The notes under the pieces: generated by a model
The model's input: the letters and a program-made list of their open reading frames with translations, nothing else
Told to the model about the DNA's origin: nothing
Databases searched by the model: none
Position numbers and translations under genes: made by a program
Part shown: positions 5,844 through 7,851 of the stretch, piece by piece
How the letters are laid out: the number at the start of each line of letters is the position of its first letter
Numbering within the stretch: position 1 is the stretch's first letter
Assembly (NCBI GenBank): GCA_001563965.1
Contig: LKMS01000071.1
Span: 1 to 7,851, forward strand
DNA: 7,851 nucleotides
Direction: 5' to 3'
Source: Haloferacaceae archaeon PL-Br10_E2g29
Lineage (GTDB): Archaea > Halobacteriota > Halobacteria > Halobacteriales > Haloferacaceae

Positions 5844-6632
5844 ATGACCAAGCCACCGTTCGAGACAACCGTTCGTGATGGAGTCTGCCAGATTGCCCGC
5901 GAGTCGACCGAGTGGCTGTCGACGGGGTTCGACGGCGGGCGCTGGCACGCCGACGTCGCCTACAACTGCACCGTCCCCAGTGGCTGGAGCGACACCGATC
6001 TCCGTGGCTACGTCGACCAACGGCTCGATGCGACGGATTTCGAGGCCGAAGGGCCGGCGTTGTTGACGGGTGTCGACCAGCGACACGCCCGTGTCGCCGT
6101 CTTCGATCCGGTCGGCGTCGTCGTCACCGCGGGGCTCTCGAATCCGGCGACGGTGCCACCGCGGTCGGTCGGCAGCAACACAACCAGTGAGGCGAACACG
6201 GTTGTCGACGGCGATGGCGGTGATGACCAACCACCGTCACCGACCGAGTACACGCCCGGAACAATCAACATCATCGCGGTGACGACGCGGGCGCTCGAAC
6301 CGGGCGCGCTTGCAAACCTCGTTTCGGTCGTCACCGAGGCAAAAACCGCAACCCTCCAGAAACAAACGGGATTTTCGGGGACGACCAGCGACGCGGTCGT
6401 CGTCGGCTGCGACCGCTCCGGCGAGCCAACCCCGTTTTCGGGATCGGCAACCTCGGTCGGGCGGGCGGCACGTGCCTGTGTTCGCGATGCGTTGACGGCG
6501 TCGCTTGCCTCTCGGTATGTCGACGAAGAACCCCCGCAGTCGGTTGCAGCCGCAAAGTATGGCTGTGAAACAACGGTCGAAACAACGGTGTCGACGCCGA
6601 CACGCGACGCTGAAACAGAACCAACCGAGTAG
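5844..6632 (+). CDS. cbiZ: Adenosylcobinamide amidohydrolase CbiZ (corrinoid salvage)
   Basis: A 262-residue protein with the CbiZ motifs in order: TAGLSNP (95-101), PGTINII (138-144), TEAKTA (164-169), TSDAVVVGC (181-189) and FSGSATSVGRA (198-208). CbiZ cleaves the aminopropanol amide bond of adenosylcobinamide to give adenosylcobyric acid, which archaea then use to build cobalamin. This remodelling route was established in Methanosarcina and Halobacterium. Between TAGLSNP and PGTINII lies a loop of about 35 residues rich in Ser, Thr, Asp, Gly and Pro (103-137). The last 35 residues after SRYVDEE are low-complexity. The ATG at 5844 follows the divergent promoter region and begins the family's FET...DGV segment; the frame continues upstream to 5685, but that part overlaps the DUF2062 gene. 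The gene converges with btuF 14 bases apart and works in the same salvage pathway. Confidence 0.93.
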   Translation: MTKPPFETTVRDGVCQIARESTEWLSTGFDGGRWHADVAYNCTVPSGWSDTDLRGYVDQRLDATDFEAEGPALLTGVDQRHARVAVFDPVGVVVTAGLSNPATVPPRSVGSNTTSEANTVVDGDGGDDQPPSPTEYTPGTINIIAVTTRALEPGALANLVSVVTEAKTATLQKQTGFSGTTSDAVVVGCDRSGEPTPFSGSATSVGRAARACVRDALTASLASRYVDEEPPQSVAAAKYGCETTVETTVSTPTRDAETEPTE

Positions 6633-6646
6633 TTGGCGGCAGCGAC

Positions 6647-7789
6647 TCAGTCGGTGTCGCGGCGACGCGGAATCACCGCAAACACGATCAGTGAGACGAG
6701 CGCCACAAGCGCGGCTACCGGCCCGAAGCCGGGCGTCGAGACCGATACGTCATCGGACTGCTCGCTCTCGGCCGCATCGGCAACGGCGCTCGGCTCATCG
6801 ATCAGATCGGGATGCAGTTGCGCACTCAGGTTGCGCGTCGAGTAGACGACGCTCCGGGGGGCCGCTTGGTTGAGATAGTTGACTTCCAGCATCGCCGTCC
6901 GGTTGGTTTGGGCCGCGGTCGTCAACGAGTACGGTTCGGACTCGATGATTTGGCCCTCGGTTTGGTCGGTGATAATGAGTACCTCGGGGTCGAGTTCGAG
7001 GACGACCTCGTCGCTGACGACTTGGTAGCCGTCAAACTCGTCGGCAACGACGTTTTCGCCGCCGCTGGCGACGATGATTTCGTGGATGAACGTGCCGTTG
7101 CCGACGCTGAACCCACCCAACAACGGGTACATCACCCGCGGCTGCTCGGCATCGGCGGTCAGCGTCTCGATGGCCTCGACGTTCTCCCACATCCACTCGT
7201 TGGTTTCGGCGGCCGCCTCGCTGTTGCCGGTCAGCGTGCCGACGGTGGTCGTTTTCTCGGCAACGTCATCGAAGTCAGTTGCTTCGGAGAAGTGATACAC
7301 CGTCAGCCCGGCCTCACGGAGCGTTTCGACGGTGTCGGTGCTGGTCGCGTTTGGCGCGAGCACCAGATCGGGTTCGGTGCCGACAACGCGCTCGACGCTC
7401 ACGCCGAGTTCGGTCGAGGAGACGTTCTCGCGGGTTTCAGCGTTTTCGAGGTAGTGGGCGAACTGTGTGAGACCAACAACCTGGTCTTCAGCACCAAGTT
7501 CCCACATGATTTGAGCGGCACTCGGGTTCGTCGTTGTCACGCGTTCGGGCCGTTCCTCGATGGTCACCTCGGTCCCGGTCGCGTCGGTCAGCGTGACGGG
7601 GAAGTCAGCGTCGTCGGCCGAAGCGGCCGCGTCGTCGACGCCGAACGCCCGGTCCGGGGGCGACGCGTCGTCGACACCAGAAACAGCGCCGGCGGCCGCG
7701 ACGGGGGCGACGCCGACTAGCGCGCCAACCAACAGGAGTGAGACACAGAGTGTGAGCAATCGGAAGTGAAGTGGACGGTTCAGTCGCAT
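6647..7789 (-). CDS. btuF: BtuF-like corrinoid ABC transporter substrate-binding protein with PGF-CTERM anchor
   Basis: A 380-residue surface protein. The first 35 residues form a Sec-type signal peptide (MRLNRPLHFRLL, then a Leu/Val/Ala core and an Ala-rich cleavage region). A 30-residue acidic linker leads to the periplasmic-binding fold: FPVTLTDATG, PERVTTTNPSAAQIMWELGA, ELGVSVERVVGTEPDLVLAP and LELDPEVLIITDQ are typical of BtuF/FhuD-class binding proteins. The C-terminus has an acidic spacer, STPGFGP (PGF at 353-355), a hydrophobic helix and RRR, which is the PGF-CTERM signal processed by archaeosortase A. A substrate of vitamin B12 type is favoured by the neighbouring cbiZ; a siderophore or haem binder is the main alternative. 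The ATG at 7789 is chosen because the TATA box is centred 27 bases upstream; ATG 7798 and TTG 7801 are alternatives. The permease and ATPase genes are not in the window and may lie to the right. Confidence 0.88.
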   Translation of the reverse strand: MRLNRPLHFRLLTLCVSLLLVGALVGVAPVAAAGAVSGVDDASPPDRAFGVDDAAASADDADFPVTLTDATGTEVTIEERPERVTTTNPSAAQIMWELGAEDQVVGLTQFAHYLENAETRENVSSTELGVSVERVVGTEPDLVLAPNATSTDTVETLREAGLTVYHFSEATDFDDVAEKTTTVGTLTGNSEAAAETNEWMWENVEAIETLTADAEQPRVMYPLLGGFSVGNGTFIHEIIVASGGENVVADEFDGYQVVSDEVVLELDPEVLIITDQTEGQIIESEPYSLTTAAQTNRTAMLEVNYLNQAAPRSVVYSTRNLSAQLHPDLIDEPSAVADAAESEQSDDVSVSTPGFGPVAALVALVSLIVFAVIPRRRDTD

Positions 7790-7810
7790 ACCATCCATCA
7801 ACAGTAATCC

Positions 7811-7821
7811 AATAAGTATTT
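7811..7821. promoter_or_regulatory. Near-symmetric TATA element shared by btuF and a divergent gene
   Basis: AATAAGTATTT reads as a TATA box on both strands: the arms AATA and TATT are inverted repeats. Its centre is about 27 bases from the btuF ATG at 7789 and about 31 bases from an ATG at 7847 on the plus strand. One element may therefore direct two opposing leaderless or nearly leaderless transcripts. Confidence 0.55.
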
Positions 7822-7846
7822 GCCTACTGCAAGTCGGCTTTCATTC

Positions 7847-7851
7847 ATGGA
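7847..7851 (+). CDS. Possible start codon of a divergent gene cut by the window edge
   Basis: ATGGA at the right edge lies about 31 bases after the centre of the shared TATA element. Haloarchaeal btuF genes commonly sit beside btuC and btuD, so a transporter gene would be a natural guess. Only five bases are seen and the product cannot be read. Confidence 0.25.

Noticed and set aside
5235..6230. 331-residue minus-strand frame across DUF2062 and cbiZ
   Set aside because: It covers parts of two recognised genes and their promoters and is Arg/Trp-rich shadow sequence.
6812..7720. 302-residue plus-strand frame opposite btuF
   Set aside because: It is a shadow of btuF, which has a signal peptide, binding-protein motifs and a PGF-CTERM tail.
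7790..7851. Cobalamin riboswitch before btuF
   Set aside because: The gap is far too short and the start appears leaderless; such riboswitches are essentially bacterial.

Overview
The window reads as chromosomal DNA from a haloarchaeon (class Halobacteria). The supporting signs are acidic, GC-rich coding sequence, TATA boxes centred about 26-28 bases before start codons with no leader, a Tat lipoprotein signal, a PGF-CTERM archaeosortase tail, and an archaeal-type RNase J. The genus cannot be fixed from this sequence. I see no insertion sequence, integrase, CRISPR array, rRNA or tRNA.

Left part (1-2617): a probable partial minus-strand reading frame runs off the left edge. Next to it is a short minus-strand cysteine-containing protein of the kind called 'flagella cluster protein' in haloarchaea. 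A 345-base gene-free spacer follows, holding divergent promoter signals. Then, on the plus strand, come a complete archaeal RNase J (rnj) and mobB, a P-loop protein of molybdopterin-guanine dinucleotide synthesis.

Middle part (2618-5083): an AT-rich promoter region precedes a 487-residue Tat-exported lipoprotein that I do not recognise. It converges with tenA (minus strand), an aminopyrimidine aminohydrolase/thiaminase II with all its catalytic residues. Two perfect inverted repeats lie between tenA and the gene upstream of it.

Right part (5084-7851): a DUF2062 membrane protein (minus) is divergent from cbiZ (plus, adenosylcobinamide amidohydrolase). cbiZ converges, with a 14-base gap, on a btuF-like corrinoid-binding protein (minus) that carries a PGF-CTERM anchor. 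A near-symmetric TATA element at the right edge appears to serve btuF and a divergent gene whose ATG is at 7847.

Taken together, several genes handle cofactors: MobB (molybdenum cofactor), TenA (thiamin salvage), CbiZ and BtuF (B12 salvage). CbiZ and BtuF form a clear functional pair: BtuF captures corrinoids outside the membrane, and CbiZ converts adenosylcobinamide to adenosylcobyric acid so that it can enter the archaeal pathway. Most of the window is ordinary haloarchaeal core and accessory metabolism. The least explained parts are the orphan Tat lipoprotein, the start-less partial frame at the left edge and the long spacer before rnj.
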